7,816 bases of DNA from Bacillota bacterium. Lineage in GTDB: Bacteria; Bacillota; Limnochordia; Darwinibacteriales; Darwinibacteriaceae. The stretch covers positions 1 through 7,816 of the forward strand of contig JAAZLB010000179.1 in the NCBI GenBank assembly GCA_012799535.1, in the 5' to 3' direction. Position numbers and translations under genes: made by a program. Below the pieces are notes generated by a model, which was given only the letters and a program-made list of their open reading frames with translations, ran no database searches and was not told the DNA's origin. Of the stretch, positions 5,819 to 7,816 are shown in pieces (within the stretch, counting starts at the first letter, position 1; each line of letters starts with the position of its first letter).

Positions 5819-6394
5819 ATGAATTGTTATGAACCCGACTTCCAACGGGAGATTATTTATGTGAACAAGGTTTACAACGAATGCTCCATCATCGACTGTC
5901 CTACCTACCGGATCCCCATTCCCCCTACTTTCCCGTTAGCGGTCAATGTTGTAGATTGCGCCATTACGGATATTATGGCGGAAGCTTTCATCGTGGGCAA
6001 CGATGAACTGGATCTGGTAGTCAACTTTGTGATCAACGTAGAATACGATTCTAATGGGATGTCTCATTTTATCCAACAAACTGCCCAGTACAGGAGAAGA
6101 GGCGTGCGCTTAGAAGGTGCCATACCAGGCATGAATGCCATCGTACTGCCCTTAGTCCGTTGTCTCAATTGCCGAGTAGTCGACGGTGGCGCTGTCATTG
6201 AGTGTGATGTGGGCATTTACCTAATCTTGAAAGCCATCGCTTTGGTCCAGTTAGAAGTGATGGGGAGATTTGCCCCCGAGCCACCTGAATGTGAGCAAGT
6301 ATCTCCCCTAGGATGTGCCGAATGGTTCGAACTAGCTGAATCTGGAGCCTTCTGGCCTCCATTTCCACCGCAACCTGTGCGTAATTCGCGGTAG
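5819..6394 (+). CDS. Cysteine-rich SPOCS/DUF3794-like spore-associated protein
   Basis: The product has 191 residues; the start is ATG with AAAGGAGG 6 nt upstream. There is no signal peptide. The opening YVNKVYNECSIIDCPTY and the following beta-rich stretch fit a SPOCS (DUF3794)-like domain: VNVVDCAITDIMAEAF (42-57), a segment around 60-75, LEGAIPGMNAIV (98-109) and IECDVGIYLILKAIALVQLEV (127-147). Proteins of this type include SipL and spore-coat components, and several clostridial relatives are short single-domain proteins. Nine cysteines (3, 22, 27, 47, 115, 118, 129, 158, 166), including a Cys-Leu-Asn-Cys pair, suggest disulfide cross-linking or metal binding in the coat. The C-terminus is Pro-rich (WPPFPPQP). 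The family assignment rests on pattern recall; another coat-like family is the main alternative. Confidence 0.75.
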   Translation: MNCYEPDFQREIIYVNKVYNECSIIDCPTYRIPIPPTFPLAVNVVDCAITDIMAEAFIVGNDELDLVVNFVINVEYDSNGMSHFIQQTAQYRRRGVRLEGAIPGMNAIVLPLVRCLNCRVVDGGAVIECDVGIYLILKAIALVQLEVMGRFAPEPPECEQVSPLGCAEWFELAESGAFWPPFPPQPVRNSR

Positions 6395-6401
6395 AAAAAA
6401 A

Positions 6402-6430
6402 CCAGATCCAGCAGATTCTGCTGGATTTGG
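6402..6430 (+). terminator. Long perfect-loop hairpin after the SPOCS-like gene
   Basis: CCAGATCCAGCAG and CTGCTGGATTTGG form a 13-bp stem (one G-U pair) with the loop ATT, 7 nt after the stop codon. The following plus-strand sequence, CTTTC, is a weak U-tract. Upstream is a run of seven A's, which would be a better U-tract on the minus strand. It most likely ends the SPOCS-like transcript. Confidence 0.7.
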
Positions 6431-6474
6431 CTTTCAGCTAGATAGGGACAACCACAGTAAGGGGATGATCTACA

Positions 6475-7527
6475 GTGCGTGTTTTACTAACCACCCGCTT
6501 TTATCGGAATGGCCAGACCACCCATGTACTCACCCTCTGTGCAGAATTATTGCGCCAGGGCCATGAAGTATTTCTAATCATTAGTCAGCTTGATTGTCCT
6601 CAATATGCTACTTGGCTTAAAAAAGCGGGCATCCCCTACAGTAGACATGGGGACCCCCTAAGATTAGTCGGTCTAATCAAGAAATGGAAGCCAGATCTTA
6701 TCCATAACCATTCTGGTCAAACTCTAGAGGCTACCATCTCCTTAGGCGAGCTCTTACAAGTACCCACCTTGACTACAACTCATTACCTGGATTTCCAGCC
6801 TCAAGAACTCTTGCCTAAGCAGGCAGCAGTGATCGTCATTAGTAGAGAAATGCAAAATCTCTTCCAACTCCCCGTACCCACCTTTTTAGTGGAAAACGGG
6901 GTCCCCCTACCTAAAGAAACCAAAAAGAAAAAGTTTAGCAAACAGGCCCTATTCTTAGCCCAGGTTACCCAGGGCAAAGAAAATCATTTCGCCCACATGG
7001 CTAAAAAACTTCTCGCCTGGGGTTGGAAAGTCAAAAGTGCGGGAAATTGGCGTTATCCCGGTGTACAATACTTAGGATGGGTTACTGATGTGTGGCCCCT
7101 AATCTACCAAACAGATTTAGTAGTGGGAACCGGCCGGGCCATTAGAGAGGGCATGGCCTCCACTTGTGCCACTTGGGTTTTAGGTGAATACTGCGATGGT
7201 TTGGTCACTCCCCAAACAGTTCAGGCTTTTCGACGTACCAACTTTAGTGGTCGAACCACTAAAAACCCCTTTAATCCAAAAGAGGCGGCACTCCTTTTAC
7301 AAAACCCAGATCAAGAATTATTTCGCAAACTAGGAGACTTTGGGAGGGAGTATGCTACTAGAAACTTTGCTATTGAAACGATTGTACATAGACACATTCA
7401 CATCTATAACTATGTGTTAGAAAATCCCCAGCCCCAAGTAGTATCTAAAACAGGAAAATCACGAATTATGTCAAATATAGGCAGGAAGGGAGGAATTGGT
7501 TATGAAACTAGTGATCACTGTGGTTGA
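6475..7527 (+). CDS. GT4-like (GT-B fold) glycosyltransferase
   Basis: This is a 350-residue protein starting at GTG, with AAGGGGATGATC upstream matching the anti-Shine-Dalgarno sequence over several bases. The N-terminal Rossmann-like half begins MRVLLTTRFYRNGQTTHVLTLCAELLRQGHEV-type residues (1-32), continues through PDLIHNHSGQT (73-83) and THYLDF (102-107), and reaches VENGVPLP (139-146), all typical of GT-B family 4 enzymes. The C-terminal donor-binding half has LGWVTDVWPLIYQTDLVVGTGRA around 200-222, then REGMA with Glu225 and LGEYCDGLV with Glu238. A terminal helix, YATRNFAIETIVHRHIHIYNYVL, follows. The classical E-x7-E spacing is not kept (13 residues between the two Glu). No membrane segment is seen. 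Donor and acceptor are unknown; surface or spore polysaccharide is inferred. The last 32 residues look unstructured and overlap the darA ribosome site and start. Confidence 0.85.
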   Translation: MRVLLTTRFYRNGQTTHVLTLCAELLRQGHEVFLIISQLDCPQYATWLKKAGIPYSRHGDPLRLVGLIKKWKPDLIHNHSGQTLEATISLGELLQVPTLTTTHYLDFQPQELLPKQAAVIVISREMQNLFQLPVPTFLVENGVPLPKETKKKKFSKQALFLAQVTQGKENHFAHMAKKLLAWGWKVKSAGNWRYPGVQYLGWVTDVWPLIYQTDLVVGTGRAIREGMASTCATWVLGEYCDGLVTPQTVQAFRRTNFSGRTTKNPFNPKEAALLLQNPDQELFRKLGDFGREYATRNFAIETIVHRHIHIYNYVLENPQPQVVSKTGKSRIMSNIGRKGGIGYETSDHCG

Positions 7528-7816
7528 AGATAGCGATGTGGCCTTCCTCATGGAAGCACTGGTAGATAACAGTTTCCAAGCCACAAAGCTGGCTAGCACT
7601 GGGGGGTTTCTACTACAAGGTAATACCACCCTCTTAATAGGGGTTCAAGACGAACGTTTAGAAGAAGTCTTGGATATCATTCGTTCAACCTGTGCACCAC
7701 GGAAAAAAATTATTCCCCAAATTACCCCAGAATTACCTACCGCGATTGGTGTACCAATTGAAATTGAAGCAGGTGGAGCCATTGTCTTTGTAGTTGATGT
7801 GGCCCAGTTCTGGAAA
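7502..7816 (+). CDS. darA: DarA/PstA cyclic-di-AMP receptor (partial, 3' end off window)
   Basis: The gene is open for 105 codons to the window edge; family members have about 109, so only a few codons are missing. The ATG has GGGAGG 8 nt upstream and overlaps the end of the glycosyltransferase gene by 26 nt, in another frame, suggesting coupled expression. The protein is a PII-like trimer-forming, cytoplasmic sensor (YaaQ family, PF06153). The signature segment ATKLASTGGFLLQGNTTLL (27-45) is intact. Thr28, Phe36, Leu37, Asn41 and Gly47 occupy the positions described as contacting cyclic-di-AMP in characterised PstA/DarA proteins. VEDSDVAFLMEAL and GGAIVFVVDVAQF complete the fold. In Bacillus the gene lies near tmk and holB; here a glycosyltransferase precedes it, and the downstream neighbour is outside the window. 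Confidence 0.96.
   Translation, partial: MKLVITVVEDSDVAFLMEALVDNSFQATKLASTGGFLLQGNTTLLIGVQDERLEEVLDIIRSTCAPRKKIIPQITPELPTAIGVPIEIEAGGAIVFVVDVAQFWK

Overview
The window looks like chromosomal DNA of an anaerobic, spore-forming Firmicute (clostridial or Peptococcaceae-like). The grounds are strong AGGAGG-type ribosome binding sites, frequent TTG/GTG starts, a DarA-type cyclic-di-AMP receptor, a SPOCS-like (DUF3794) spore-associated protein and a YkwD-type CAP protein. The genus cannot be fixed from the sequence.

Layout. On the minus strand, 2585 down to the left edge holds a DUF58 gene coupled by a 4-base overlap to a large membrane protein with a DUF4129-like tail, which runs off the window. 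Divergent from it is a short DUF445 membrane protein (2711-3304, plus). It converges, across a shared hairpin terminator (3310-3336), on a secreted CAP-domain protein (minus) whose real start is an internal TTG with its own extended -10 promoter. Upstream of that on the minus strand are a small thioredoxin-like gene (4349-4077) and a 437-residue beta-propeller/coiled-coil protein of unknown function (5699-4386), probably one operon. A 119-bp divergent intergenic region with twin CTTAAG palindromes and a sigma-K-like element leads to a cysteine-rich SPOCS-like protein (5819-6394, plus). A long hairpin follows, then a GT4-like glycosyltransferase (6475-7527), which overlaps darA (7502 to the right edge).

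The main discovery is the small thioredoxin-like gene. As a conventional ORF it would start at 4283 and lack its first beta strand and active site. Read in the same frame from an ATG at 4349, it passes one in-frame TGA (4295-4293) and gives a 90-residue protein with the motif Cys-Gly-Gly-TGA, a CxxU redox motif if TGA encodes selenocysteine. A perfect 6-bp hairpin with a GGG loop begins 11 nt after the TGA, with its apical loop 17 nt downstream, which fits the bacterial SECIS pattern. I propose a selenoprotein with a YuzD/glutaredoxin-like fold that standard gene calling truncates.

Functional themes: cell-envelope and spore-surface functions (DUF58/DUF4129, CAP protein, SPOCS-like protein, glycosyltransferase), a probable thiol redox protein, and cyclic-di-AMP signalling. 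No rRNA, tRNA, CRISPR array or mobile element was seen, and no gene-free stretch exceeds about 125 bases.
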